A stretch of 64,000 nucleotides of DNA from positions 372,001 through 436,000 of the forward strand of contig JAMWET010001680.1 in NCBI GenBank assembly GCA_024036415.1. The letters run 5' to 3'. The translations under genes and the position numbers were made by a program. The stretch is from Prochilodus magdalenae (lineage: Eukaryota > Chordata > Actinopteri > Characiformes > Prochilodontidae). Below are positions 23,892 through 35,890 of the stretch, piece after piece (within the stretch, counting starts at the first letter, position 1; each line of letters starts with the position of its first letter). The notes below the pieces were generated by a model. That model was not told the DNA's origin and did not search any database. It saw only the letters and a list, made by a program, of their open reading frames with translations.

Positions 23892-23960
23892 GGTGTAGAG
23901 GTAGAGCTGTAAGGGCCTTAGAGCAGAAATATTTTGTTAACACCAACATCATGTAGCATG

Positions 23961-24277
23961 TACACTCAAGCCTAGTTGTTCTAGCTGCATCTAGAAGGAA
24001 GTGTCGTATTGCAGTACTATTTGAAAGGACGACAAATTTAGACTGATATGGGCAATATTTATTAAGCTGCACATACTGAACTGTCTGCATGCATGTAGTT
24101 CTGTGGTGTGCAGTCATCTGCCAATCTGCTTTTGGAGGGAATCACTGCCTGTTGAATGTCTGCAATTGTGGCTGTTGGGTCAGTCAGGTATAGCGATAAG
24201 GCACTAGTTTTGATCCTGTTGGGTGATTCCTTCTGGGTGCCAGTAATTGTAAAACTGTTCCTTTGATGATAAGTGTA
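23961..24277 (-). mobile_element. Tc1-derived family A, copy 3 (MITE-like)
   Basis: Both ends carry the family's terminal words: 'TACACTCAAG...CTAGAAGGAAG' on the left and 'CTTTGATGATAAGTGTA' on the right. The centre lacks the transposase catalytic segments present in copies at 20611 and 50541, so this is a 317 bp internally deleted form. Words shared with copy 2 ('TTTAGACTGATATGG', 'AATATTTATT') set the orientation. Confidence 0.65.
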
Positions 24278-25004
24278 CATAATTAAATGTGTATGTTTAA
24301 CTTAAAAATCTCAGAAGGCCCATGAAAAATATAGAACAGGATAGATTGTTCTTTGTGATTAACTGATTTTCAAATTTGCAATACATTGTCCTATTCTCTG
24401 TGTAAAAACTGCAGCAGTCATTATTAGGCAATGTTGCTGAAAACAAAATGATACCACAACCTCTAAGGTCTATAGATGAGAAATAGCTCATAGACTCAAT
24501 TAGCTTCCGTAGCATGTCAGATAGCATATCCATATGCCTCTGTGCACATGCAGCCACAGAGCTGAACACACAGACCCATTCAATAAAAGCACTCACAGGC
24601 TATGCTATATTTATAAATTGCGTGCTATATTTATACGCCGTGCAGGCATGCACGCATACTCTCACATGCATATCTATTCACACCGAGGAAAAGTGCAAAA
24701 GATGACTTTGCATACGTAATAGCTGGAAAATAAATCTCTTGATTGTTTGCCCTTTACATTCCCTCAGGACGGAGCAAGGGATACATAAACTTGTCGGAAA
24801 CTGCTCACTTTTCTGCTTAAGAATCCCCTCAGCCGTCTCTCTCCGTCTGACCCGCACATTTCTATAGGACGACACAAAGAAGCTCCCGGAGGAGAGTGCC
24901 AAAAACGAGCCTGCAGCTTTTGCTGAATAAATGTGCACCATTACATTCCTCAGTGTAGTCCTATAGTCCTCATACAGGTTACTGAGGCTCTATTAAATCA
25001 TGAG
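24278..25004. other. non-coding spacer
   Basis: No recognised repeat. Several open frames of 60-100 codons overlap on both strands around 24297-24941, without any domain that I recognise. Confidence 0.35.
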
Positions 25005-25799
25005 CAGTAAGAGAGAGACAGAGATATTGAGAGGAAGAGACACAGAGAGGGAGAGATAAAGAGAGACAGAAGGAGAGAGAGGGGGTGGAGGGAGAGACCC
25101 ACCGAGAGAGAGAATGAAAGAGAAAGGGATTGAAAAGACAAAGCGAAAGCATTAGGATAGTGGTTGGTGAAAAAAAGGAGAAGGAGAGAGGGATAAAGGT
25201 CTAGAAATAGAGAGAGTAAAAGGGAGAAACAGAAAGCAAGAGAAAATGAGAGAAAAAAAGATTACGGGGGAAGAAGAGGACAAAAAGGGAGAAGGGTAGA
25301 GAGAAAGAGGAAAACTAGCAATAAAGAGAGAGAGCACAGGGATAGAAGTAGAGAGAAAAAGAAGACAGGAATGAAATGAAAGGGGGAAGTGAAAGATCTG
25401 CAGTGAAAGCAGGAAGCAAGAAAATGACAGCAAATGGAAGAAAAGGGGAAAGAGGAAATGCAAAGGAGAGAGAGCAAGAAGAAAAAAGAGACAGAGATGG
25501 AAAAAAGAAGTGAGAGAAGAGAGAAAGTGAGAAGGAGCCAGACCAAGAGGGGGACAGAAAACAGTACGATACAGAGAAATCATTAGGAAGTGAGGGGGAA
25601 AAAAAGGAGAGACAGAGAGAGAGAGAAAAAGGAGAGAGAAAGTGAGAAAAACAGAGTTGGAGACACGGAGCAAAAAAGGAGGAAAAATAAGACAGAAAGA
25701 GAGAAAAAGGAAATAGTACACAAAGAGAACAAAGGGTGTAGAAGAGAGAGAGAGAGAGAGATGTGGAGAGGAACAAGACAAAATGGCAAAAGAGAAAAG
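25005..25799. repeat. ~0.8 kb polypurine tract
   Basis: The plus strand is almost entirely A and G, in GAGA, GAAA, GGGAG and AAAAAG words, with short pure (GA)n runs (for example 25746-25760). Isolated C and T bases break it. Long minus-strand open frames (up to 230 codons, rich in Ser, Leu and Phe) and a plus-strand Arg/Glu/Lys frame are translations of this composition, not genes. Such tracts can adopt triplex structure. Confidence 0.9.
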
Positions 25800-27716
25800 C
25801 ATCGAGTGTCCACCGCTGCACACTGTCCAAACATGTTTTTGCAAGAAGAATAAATTCTAATTGATCAAATGAAAAGATGCAGCCTCAGCAGTTCTCCCTG
25901 CTCACAGCACATTCCTTAACCAAGGAGATGTCATGCGGTCACTGGCTGTGACGTGCCGTAAGCAGGTTTAATCAGGGACACGCTCAATTCTTAAACTGCA
26001 GAGAGCTGTATAGGCAAAAGCTGCATATATACACCGTATATTTATATATAGCGTTCTGCATATTCAGCATCAGCAGCAGAAAATCTGTTTAAGCAAATAA
26101 TTTCCTTTCTACCAAAGTGTATTACCAAGAGAAGCTCACCGCTAAGCACACAGTTTTTGTCACTAATGGTGAAATGAGTCAGCTTTGCAGTTTTGTGGTA
26201 ACCCCAGTTTGGCCAGTCAGCGGGCCGCAGGAGATTTATTAGCAGTGATAAAGAAACGGTTAGACAAAAAAATCTAATTTACACTTTTAAATGTACAGGT
26301 TTAGCCCTTTCTCTAGATGTAGTTCATTAGCCACAACATGTTTTATGTTTACATGGAGTGCTGGAGCTACAAGCCTAATGTTGCTAACAAACACTAGAAG
26401 CCAGTAGTCACCCAAATCATTTCCATAAGTACAAAACCTCTCTCAGCCCACTCACACTAGGGGTCTGCATTTCCTTATGACTTCCACAGGACCAGCGGGT
26501 TCCACCACAATATCTTGCAGCACAAGGCAAGATTTTTGTGTTGGGCACAGGAGTGGGTGGTTAACCAATCCAGTGTATGTGGGAGTGGGCCAACATACAC
26601 ATGTAGAAAAATCCCACAAATGAAAATAAAGCGCTTTTAAGATGATGGTAAATACACAATAATTAGCATGCACAATTAACACATTGGGAAAACAGCTAAA
26701 CAGCTAGTCATTCTAATCAGATGTGAAGCCACCGATCTCATGAACACCACATTAATTGTATTGTTGGGATTCAGCTGTCTGAAGCACTCTGAAGAAAGGC
26801 CAATGCACCACAATTAGGAAAACTACCAGCAAGTCTTACATACGGGTCAGGAGAAAATCATTTGTTTGTGAACAGAGTGTGTCGAATATTGGATGTCATT
26901 TTCTGGGGCTGTGGGCAGACCGGGAGCAGGACAAATGTAGCTGAATTTTGGCAGAAGGGATGAATTCTAGTGGAAGTAGGATTAAAAAAATCAATCCCCA
27001 AAGAGACTCTAGTTCGAGAACATTCAGGTCATTAAGGTCAGATTAAATGCAATCTAGAGCCATCAACGAGTCTGTATTACATTATTACAGAAAGGTATTC
27101 TTCAGGCATTCTACAGATGCAAGTAAATCTTTGCTGATCTAGTACATATGGAGTAAAGGGGAATTATGTAAATTTGATTTTCAAATTTCTGACTGAAGAA
27201 GGAAAACAATGGCTTCTTTGCTAAGGAAACCAAATAGGTAGCGAATACCTGAGATGGTAGGCCAGTATTCATAAGCGACAATTATTTGATGTGTGGGTGT
27301 CTTATTACTGAAGACATGGTGTAGATATAAATGATACATGTCCTTAAGTGTCCCAGACATCCTTCTATTTACAGTAGTGTACTCAGCTACTCCAGTCCTT
27401 ATACTGCACAGTGCTGCCTCTAGGCACTGATTCCCTTTTCCTTACATTACAATGACATGATACATATTTAATGACAATAAAATTGTTAATAATTAAGGGA
27501 ATAGTTTAACTACCCCAATAAAAAGCTTTTTGGTGGGCATTCTTAAACCTTATTTTTATGGCTGGGTGCAGCTTGTGGATGACTTAACTTTCAGAGCAGT
27601 TTCTCCACTGAACTATTTCCTTCAGAAAGCAAAACGTCATCTTTCTATCCACCCAAAAATGTGGTGCATGTTAGAGTTTAAAGTGTCCTTTAAACCCAGA
27701 GTTGCGATGCTTTCAA
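25800..27716. other. non-coding spacer
   Basis: No gene and no repeat that I recognise. About 25860-26240 is of mixed composition and complex. The rest is AT-rich. Confidence 0.4.
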
Positions 27717-28402
27717 AAATCATCAAAAAAACAGTTTCGTCAACTAGTGATTAACCTACAGGAATGAAACTTGGGAGGTAGGTTTGACATTGTAAGACAT
27801 GCAAGCGATTTAAGTTTCACACTCGACTGCACATGTGACATAAGCAAGGACAGCCCTTATCTATGTACATGACTGAATCTACAGCTATGTTTTCAAACAT
27901 TCACTGAGCAGTGATGCTCCTCATGGGTCATCCTGTTAGTGGCAGCACCATCAGAAGGCGACCGGATGGTGCAGGACTACATGCAGACAGACCATTACAA
28001 TGACTGCCCTTAACACCACGTCAACATCAGCAAAAACTGCAATGGTGTTGTGCCAGACTGTCATGGAGTGACTCAGAATAGCAGCTGGTCATCTTCAGTA
28101 ACGAGTCTCTGCAAAATCTGTAGGAATTGCAAGAGGATATATTTAAGATGGATGGAATGAATAATTGTAGGACGCCATTAGGAACCTCTATAACTTTATG
28201 CAGAGACATCTGGCACGTTGCATCAGCAAACATGGCGGCTCAACACCATACTGAGAGATACTACTGTATGTGTAGCTTAATAACTATTGCCCTTATTAGT
28301 AAATTCATAGTCATTTATTGTAGCTGGTAACCTTTGTCCTCATTCCCTCTATCACTGTAGTTCCACACTTCCCTCTGGGTGCAACTATTTTTGTGATGAG
28401 TG
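27717..28402 (+). mobile_element. Tc1-derived family A, copy 4 (longest)
   Basis: At 686 bp this is the longest family A copy. The left end 'AATCATCAAAAAAACAG' and the right end 'GTGCAACTATTTTTGTGATGAGTG' frame it. Internally it shares 'GGAATGAAACTTGGGAGG' with copy 1 and 'CATTAGGAACCTCTA' with copies 2 and 7. Part of the transposase C-terminal end is visible near 28100-28180. Frames are broken, and it is inactive. Confidence 0.7.
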
Positions 28403-28869
28403 CTTATTGCTGCTTCATTCTTTTTTTTTTCATTTACATTACACTTACATTAAAAATAAATACATTTTTCAAGTCATACAAGCATACAAGGTTTTGTTAC
28501 ATATATGTGAAAGTACAGATATTTAGCCTTAATAGTACTTTTTTTTGTATTTGTATTTTTTGTATTTTTACAGTCAAATAGTCAAATAGTTGTTACTAGT
28601 TTGTGTGCTTGTCTGGTGTGTTTAGTATGTTACATGTCATACATGTGCTTCACCAAAACAAATTTCTTTGCATGTGTATTGTATGTGTATGTGCATAGTT
28701 AAAGACTCTACTTGCTTACACTTAATGGTTCCAATGAATGTGATATCTGAAACAACACATATTCCACAAGTGCTCTTGATATATTACAATATTATCATTT
28801 TTCGCTATATCTAATTTAAATTTGGCTAATAGTTTGTGAATAATAATGATGAACAGATCTGGATCTAAT
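28403..28869. other. AT-rich spacer
   Basis: T-rich DNA with a (TTTTTGTATTTG)-like run at about 28540-28570. No gene. Confidence 0.4.
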
Positions 28870-29220
28870 CAGAATGGATCTATTAGATGTTCTTCTATGT
28901 TAGTTCTGTCTGTCTCTCTCTTCTCATCCGGGTTGACCTGAGGAGGTTGGGTTCCGCCCTTGAGCCTGGTTCCTCTCGAGGTTTCTTCCTTACCCAAGGG
29001 AGTTTTTTTTCTCGCCACCGTTGCCTCTGGCTTGCTCAAGGGGGGCTTGGACCCAGTTTTTCCACCCCCCCCCTCAAACCCCACCCCCCCTCACATGTCT
29101 GTACATTAACCTTGTGGTTCTTTTCTTTTTTATAACAAATAGATTTTTTGTGAAGCTGCTTTGTGACAATGTTGGTTGTAAAAAGTGCTATATAAATAAA
29201 TATTGATTGATTGATTGAAC
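28870..29220 (+). mobile_element. LINE-type 3' tail
   Basis: Carries the very common fish non-LTR tail: 'GAGGTTTCTTCC' (28979 onwards), 'CACCGTTGCCTCTGGCTTG', 'AAGCTGCTTTGTGACAATG', 'AAAAGTGCTATATAAATAAA' and a terminal (ATTG)n repeat at 29202-29218. The coding part is missing. An antisense relative lies at 35684-35890. A C-run at about 29064-29091 could form a G-quadruplex on the minus strand. Confidence 0.65.
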
Positions 29221-30461
29221 AGATCAGTAAAACTGGTCCAAATTGTTTAGAAAGAAATCGTGTTATCCTCCTGTAAAGTTCTATTCTGGAGGGTTATTAA
29301 GGTGGACTGTATGATTGCATGAATATTATTTTAAAGTTTGACAAAATATAAGGAGAACCTTCTATGCATAGTCGTGTCTAAACATTTGACTGGTAGTCTA
29401 CTTGGTGAACATACCTCCCTGAAGATTAGAGGCAGCAAGGCCAAACAGGCCATTTTGCATGCCATTTTACTGGAATCCGACATGCTGAAAAACATTTCAG
29501 CGTTCTTGCCAAAGCAGCAAATCCAGCATTAACAGCACTGTAAAAAAAGTTTCCAGGGGCAGAAGGTCCTCTCCTGGCTCCTAAAGCAGCACTGGCTTTG
29601 CTCCTGTGCCAGAAAACATCAAATAAAGGAGAACTGAGTGTTCCATGCTACACAACCTCTCCTGGTTCTGACAGCATCCTTAGAGCCTGGTACATTCGGG
29701 GCTGCGGCACTACAGTTTCTGTCATTTGTTTTGACCTCTGCTTTGTGATTGAAATCTAATTGATCTGTTTTGGTCCCCTGTCCCAGTTGGGTTTAAAAGA
29801 GCGGAAGAGAGAGAGAGAGTGACAGTAAGGAGGACAGGAGAGTGGGGGGAAGGAATGGGAGAAGAGAGTGCTAAAGATGTAGAAAGGAGAAAAGAGGAGA
29901 GAAAGATCCAAATATGAAGTAAAGAGTCTTCAAGATGACTCCCTTATCAGAGCTTGCGTCAGTAGCGACTGACTTTGTACAAGGGCATACACCTGAGCAG
30001 GACAGAACACCAGGGATTTCTGGCCCTTTTCAAATCTTGTCACCCTTGACCGTAACTGACAGCAGAAGCGTCTGACGGACAGCTCTTGTCTGAGCTGGGA
30101 GTGCGCAGGTGGGCTATGGTTTATATGGCCTGAGGAGGTTTTGTAGCATAGTGCAGTAAAGAGGTTTGTGGGGACGAGACTAAATACTGTTATTATTATT
30201 TTTACTATTGATTTTATATACAGACAGATGAGGTAAATATACCAAGATTAATTGGTGGCAAGATTCTGTTACTCTATCATAAACTCAGATTGGTCAAAAT
30301 GCTCTGTAATTGGTTTAGTGTTGGGAAAAACATACAACATGTTTATCTTCATATAATAGATAGATAGATAGGGGTTTCACAAAAAACAGCACAAATACAA
30401 ATAAAAAAATAAAAACCTAAATGGGTAGATAACGGCAGCAGTATTATTAACTGTTAAACTA
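29221..30461. other. non-coding; short simple repeats
   Basis: No gene. A purine-rich patch lies at about 29803-29920. (ATAG)n of about four units lies at 30355-30371. The 64-codon frame at 29338-29532 has no recognisable domain. Confidence 0.4.
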
Positions 30462-30994
30462 CAGGGGTTGGACAATGAAACTGAAACACCTGGTTTTAAA
30501 CCACAATCATTTATTAGTATGGTGTAGGGCCTCCTTTTGCTGCCAATACAGCGTCATTTCGTCTTGGGAATGACATATACTGCGTCCTGCACAGTGGTCA
30601 GAGGGATTTTAAGCCATTCTTCTTGCAGGATAGTGGCCAGGTCACTACGTGATGCTGGTGGAGGTTCGTCCTTCTTGGTGGTATGCTGACATTACCCTGG
30701 ATACCGTGGCTCTTGATACATCACAAAGACTTGCTGTCTTGGTCACAGATGCGCCAGCAAGATGTGCACCAACAATTTGTCCTCTTTTGAACTCTGGTAT
30801 GTCGCCCATAATGTTGTGTGCATTGCAATATTTTGAGCAGAACTGTGCTCTTACCTGCTAACTGAACCTTCACACTCTGCTCTTACTGGTGCAATGTGCA
30901 ATTAATGAAGATTGGCCACCAGGCTGGTCCAATTTAGCCATGAGACCTCACACACTAAAATGACAGGTGTTTCAGTTTCATTGTCCAACCCCTG
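30462..30994 (-). mobile_element. Tc1-like deletion derivative, copy J1
   Basis: Terminal repeats begin 'CAGGGGTTGGACAATGAAAC' on both ends, and the element is flanked by TA on each side (30460-30461 and 30995-30996), the Tc1/mariner target. On the minus strand a transposase start at 30809 gives the helix-turn-helix N-terminus, beginning 'MGDIPEFKRGQIVGA'. After about 55 codons it jumps to C-terminal sequence ('LATILQEEWLKIP'), so the catalytic domain is missing. It is 533 bp and depends on another copy for movement. The plus-strand 70-codon frame is its shadow. Confidence 0.9.
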
Positions 30995-31369
30995 TATAAA
31001 TAAATATAAACTATACATAGTACAGGTCACTATCGGTGAATATGTAAATATAAATATTTAAATATATCTAACTTTGCAAGGAAATATATATATAAGAATA
31101 CAAATATAACTGTAGACTGTAGAAAAGAGTAAAAAATTATAAATAACATAACAAATAATATCATTTTTGACCACTAAATTCTAAACTTATTACTGTTACT
31201 GTTGCAATTACTAGCTTATGTATGTAGAAACTACTCCATTTTGTATCCTGATAACGTCATTAAATTTATTCTGTTAGTACCATATGCTGGTACTAAAAGC
31301 TTATCGGTATGACACGTGTGTCACCATGCTCACACTAAATCCAACTATTAATTCTACTACTAGTAGTAC
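30995..31369. other. AT-rich spacer
   Basis: Very AT-rich with no open frame. No recognised repeat apart from short TAATA runs near the end. Confidence 0.4.
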
Positions 31370-31640
31370 TACTAATAATAATCCTTATTTATAGAACACT
31401 TTTCATACTGGTGGCAGCTGAAAGTGCTTTACACATGATTATCAATGGTAATAAAAGAAATATGAGCAATCATTTAAAATCAAATAAGCCATATGATGTC
31501 AAGATATAGAGCTTTAATTCAATGCCAAGTTAATAAGATGGTTTTAAAAGTTGCTTTAAATCTTGACTGTCTAATAAAAGGTGGAACTGAGTTCCACAGT
31601 TTACGGACAAAAGGACTGAGGTCATGAGTCTGCCACGTTT
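31370..31640 (-). mobile_element. L2-like LINE, 3' end
   Basis: On the minus strand the frame reads 'LWNSVPPFIRQSRFKATF', close to the C-terminal end of L2-clade LINE polyproteins, and then stops. The 3' tail 'AAGCACTTTCAGCTGCCACC' ends in TAATAATA repeats. It is 5'-truncated. Confidence 0.7.
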
Positions 31641-31664
31641 TCTGTGTTTTACAATAGACCAATA

Positions 31665-32010
31665 TCTGCAGGTCTCAGATCACAAGTCTAACGTCGGCAG
31701 AGGTGAGGGAGACAAGGAAGCTAGATGCAAGTGCGAGCTGGGTACTTTATTAGAGTCGGTACTGAAAATGGTGAAGGCCAAAACAAACAAAGGAATAGCA
31801 GATCAAAGAGCAAACAAACAGAACAAAGATCAAACTACTGAGAATAACTACACTGGAGCAGCACTAGCAAACACACCAACCAACACACAATGCCAAAGCA
31901 TGAACGAGATGAGCACAAGGGGTATAAAAACAGCCCAGCGGCCACTGGTCATTTATAAAGACGTTGTGATGACGTCTTTCTCTCATGTCGGCCGAGAGAA
32001 ACGTGGTTGA
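31665..32010 (-). mobile_element. partial LTR-like sequence
   Basis: Minus-strand features resemble the small LTRs at 23494 and 44932: an AATAAA signal in 'CTAATAAAGTACCC' near 31745, a TATA-like 'TTTTATACCCC' near 31925, and a similar layout. The ends and target duplication are not clear, so it is probably truncated. The 128-codon plus-strand frame is therefore unlikely to be a gene. Confidence 0.4.
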
Positions 32011-32775
32011 ACTTCTGTGGATAATAATCTTTTTTCCAACATACACATAATGCACTTATGGTGGCTGTTCACCAGGGTCATCAATCTATCAGTACAGGGT
32101 TGTACAGTATAACGAAACACTGTCAGGCTACTTCTCCACTAAATTAATGTCAAAGAATAGATAAATAGTCAGTACAGACTTGCTGTGAAATGAAATGAAA
32201 ATGGAGAAGTTACTACTCTCTGGTGTTTTGATTAGAAAAGCTATGACTCCTGCTTGTGAAGCACTGGGCAGATATACGTATCCCAGTATTGGTTGCTGAG
32301 CATTATTTTTTGGCTGCCTTGGTTTTAAGAGAGGCATTTGAGAAGTTTAAAATGTAAATGACAAAGAATGCACAAAGTAGCTGACAGCAATGCCATGATA
32401 CAGTACACACATCTGGGAATATGTGAACAGAAATACTGAGCCCTGGATACAAACATTTACAACACAACTCTAGCAACATAGCAGCCATTATTCAACATAG
32501 TGGTTAAAACATGTAAAAAAAAGTCACATTTCAATGTAACATCAACATCATATTGTCCAAGAATCCTACATAATTTAATGGGTTGAATGTTGAAAAGTGT
32601 TCATGTTTAGGTCATGTGACATTGCAACCAAAATCCAACCAAAATAAAAAAAAACAAAACAAAAACACGTCATTGTTATGCGCACGTTGGGAAGAGGAAA
32701 CGAGCAGGAGGTGCCTGGAAACAATGATGGGGCAAGGCAACAGATGGGATGCATGTGAGGGACAAAGCAAAGCAG
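32011..32775. other. non-coding spacer
   Basis: No gene and no repeat that I recognise. It includes an A-rich run with AAAACAAAAC words near 32640-32665. Confidence 0.4.
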
Positions 32776-33010
32776 AGTGAGAGAATTAGAATTAGAACCA
32801 GAACCACTGGCCAGTGGTGTTTACACACAGAATAATTTGTCTACTGCATTCAACCCATCTGTGAAATTAAACACCCACACTAGTGAACACACACACTGGC
32901 GGTCAGTGAGCACATTTTCGGTGGGCAACCCTATCCATGGAACCTGGGGGGCAGCTGGTGTTAGGTGCCTTACTCATAACAAAGTGGAAGCGATTAGGAG
33001 TGACTGCAAC
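32776..33010. repeat. dispersed fish repeat
   Basis: Contains the word series 'CTGCATTCAACCCATCTGTG', 'ACACACACTGG', 'GTGGGCAACC', 'GGCAGCTGGTGTTAGGTGCC' and 'TTACTCATAACA'. I associate this order with a common dispersed fish repeat. Its class is not known to me, and no second copy was found in the window. Confidence 0.45.
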
Positions 33011-33039
33011 TCAGCAATGAAGCTGTAGGCTGACAAGTA

Positions 33040-33600
33040 AGATGACAGAGCAGGGTCAGCAGATTCTGAGGTGCATAGTGCACAGAGGTCACCAACTTTC
33101 TGCAAAGTGAATCGCTACAGAGCTCCAAACTTCGTGTGGCCTTCAGATTAGCTCAAGAACAGTGCATAGAGAGCTTCAAGAAATGGCTTTCCAAGGCCAA
33201 GCAGCTGTATCCAAGGCTTTGATCACCAAGTGCAATGCAAAGCGTTGAATGCAGTGGTGTAAACATGCTTTAGAGCCGCGGCGACGTGTTCTCTGGAGTG
33301 ACCAATCACGCTTCTCCATCTGGCAATCCAATGGACGAGTCTGGTTTTGGCAGTTGCCGGAAAAAAAGTACTTGTCTGACTGCATTGTGCCAAGTGTAAA
33401 GTTTAGTTGAGAGGGGATCATGGTGTGGGGTTTTTGTGGAGCTGGCTCGGCCCTTTAGTTCCCTTTAAAGGAATTCTTAATGCTTCAGCATACCAGGAGA
33501 TTTTGGAAAATTTCATGCTCCCAACTTTGTGGAAATAGTTTGGGGACAGCCCAGTACACAAAGCAAGGTCCATAAAGATGTAGATCAGTTCTCTATGGGA
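33040..33600 (+). pseudogene. Tc1-like transposase pseudogene, central part
   Basis: At about 33285-33330 the frame reads 'RRVLWSDQSRFSIWQSNG', the first catalytic Asp region of a Tc1-like DDE transposase. It continues to 'YLSDCIVPSVKFS' and 'GIMVWGF'. Upstream, around 33165-33240, is a match to the linker before that domain. The second Asp and the Glu regions are not found. Frames are broken in several places. It probably belongs to the same family as the element at 4369-5313, whose terminal repeats are AAAAGTATTGGGAC. Confidence 0.75.
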
Positions 33601-35683
33601 AGCGCATGTATTTTTATTTGATGTACAAAACAAAAAGAAGCAGCCCGCAAAGGCACGTTCTGATGTACGCTGCTTAGTTAGCGTTAAGATCCATGCTGCC
33701 GTGTTGCTCTGTAGGTGATATATGTAATTTCTTAGGAACCCCAGGATGAGCTTTACAGTAATCAACTCTGCTTGTATCAAACACATTAACATTGCTTTAA
33801 GATAGAAACAGGCAATCTCTAGAGATATTACTCAAATGATAAAAAGTTAGTGATAAAATTATAGCTATCAATAAAGCTATAGTGCCCGGTTTCTAAGAGC
33901 ATAACACATTCCCAAATACACAAACTGCGTTTTCACTGACCTAATCACTCAGGTGGTGTGAACTCCATTCAATGTTTATTATTTTAATAATTTAGTTTCT
34001 GGAGCTCCTCAGTCCATTTATTCTTTCATTTTAGAAATAAAGGTCACAGAAAAGGCAAAAAAGAGGCATACAGCCAGGAGAGGCTATGCATTACAGTGCT
34101 TTTATCACAGGTAAGTGTGTTATTAGGCATTATACGTCAGGAAAAATCTCTATTATTGATAATAAAATCACTGTCAAACAAGTACCTTGGTGCTTTTGTA
34201 ACTAGAATTAAATATGACAAAATACATATTTTTGCCAATAAATAATTTTGAAGTTATTGTTAATATCACTTAATATAAATGCCAAGAAGTAGGTGCTTTA
34301 CATCATGCTGTTGCCAAGCAACCGTAAGCTGCTGAAAGAAGATGAGAATGTTCAGTCACCCGTCACTGTTTATTTTTAGTCATTTCATGAACTATTAGCT
34401 TTGTGTCACATGGTAATAAACACATATCACTGTTTTAATGCAAAAATCTTTTTATAAGCAGTGCTTGCACCCAAATTACCACCATGACAGCAAGGCTAAT
34501 TTCATTGCCTAGTTCTAGTTTAATTCCAATCTTCTATTAGCACCAGGCTAATGGTGTTGAGTCCATTTTCTCACACTGGGGCTAGATCTCAAAGAGCTCC
34601 CTGGATAGTGTACTATGTAGCATTTAAAATACTGACTACAGCACCCAAACAGAGTATAATAAAAACAATACATAAACAAACAAAACAGCCATTTGGGTAT
34701 TAGCTGCACAATCCCATACTAGGCAAACAATGAACGATCTGGGTGCTAAAGCCAGGATTGTTGAACTTTCCTTGCATACTGCATAGAAAAGGAGAAGTTT
34801 CATTATTTATTTATTTCTTGTTTATATATTTGTTTATTGGAGACCTGTACAGTGCTTTTCTCAACGCAAAGACCTTGCAAGTCATGCTGAAGAACATCAT
34901 GACTGACATTAAATGAGATGTCAAAGTGATCATTTTCTATGTACACAAGATATCCAAAATGTATATGCTGTTTTCAGATTGATTATAGACAGATTGACTA
35001 GTCTGGTCTTTGAACAGATCTGAAACAAACTATACAGATATACATCAAGCGGGGTGCCCCTATTCTTTGAGTACCCCTGGTCACCCATATAGTTAGTACA
35101 GCCATGATCATCACCATCTGAACAAAACCTTATAATTCCTATTGGTGTGTTAATCAAGACATTTTCACGCATTGAACATTGTCACAAAAATGTGACAGTA
35201 TTTATAATTTGTCACATAAATGTGCATGCTTGACCAACTCTGCTTTACTAATTTGGATGTGCTGTTTCCTAACAGATCATGTATTAACACAATACCTACA
35301 AAACAGAATACTAATTTAAGAATATAAAAAAACAAAAAAAACAGCAAACACTCTAAGTGGGTCCAAGCTGGTTCTTGGTTAAGCAGTTCAACCAGCTTTA
35401 TCATGATCAGCCTCTAAAATACCTCCAGGTTTTCCTGGTGACCAGCCATGCTGGACTGTGCTGTTTTGTTCTACCAGGATAAGTATGAAGCCTTAAGCAT
35501 TTCTTCACCACTGGCTATAAATAAACACAGTGAAAAGGCATAAAAGGCATAAATTAAACTAAGTACGGATTTATAATTAAGGGAGTACAAAAGCTGGGGC
35601 TGTAACCCGTCGAGGTACAATACACTACTTGTCAGTGCAGGTCCTTTTGGTAACCATGTTTTTGTACCAGGTAAGGTACTATT
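33601..35683. other. non-coding, AT-rich
   Basis: No gene. Frames of about 80-124 codons (33418-33792, 34930-35172 and 35165-35404) have no recognisable domain. Words like CCAGC/CTGGT cluster at 35370-35460. Confidence 0.4.
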
Positions 35684-35890
35684 AGTCACGTCAAGGTTTA
35701 TTTATATGGCGCCTTTTACAACAAATGTTGAAACAAAACAGCTTTACAGAGAACCCGGGTCCAGGCCCCTAGCGAGCAAGCCAAAGGAGACAATGGCACG
35801 GAGTCTCTTACAGCAAGAGGAAGAAACCTTGAGAGAAACCACTCTGGGTTGACACTGAATAGCAAAACAAACACAATAGCAATATAAAAA
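35684..35890 (-). mobile_element. LINE-type 3' tail, antisense
   Basis: Reads as the reverse complement of the family at 28870-29220: 'GTCAAGGTTTATTTATATGG', 'AAACAGCTTTACAGAG', 'GCGAGCAAGCCAAAGG' and 'GAAGAAACCTTGAGAG'. No coding part remains. Confidence 0.65.

Noticed and set aside
25152..25844. 230-codon minus-strand open frame and its overlapping partners
   Set aside because: Lies on the polypurine tract; Ser/Leu/Phe/Pro-rich translation follows from base composition, and several frames are open at once.
31624..32010. 128-codon plus-strand frame
   Set aside because: Overlaps an antisense partial LTR and the end of a LINE; no domain recognised.
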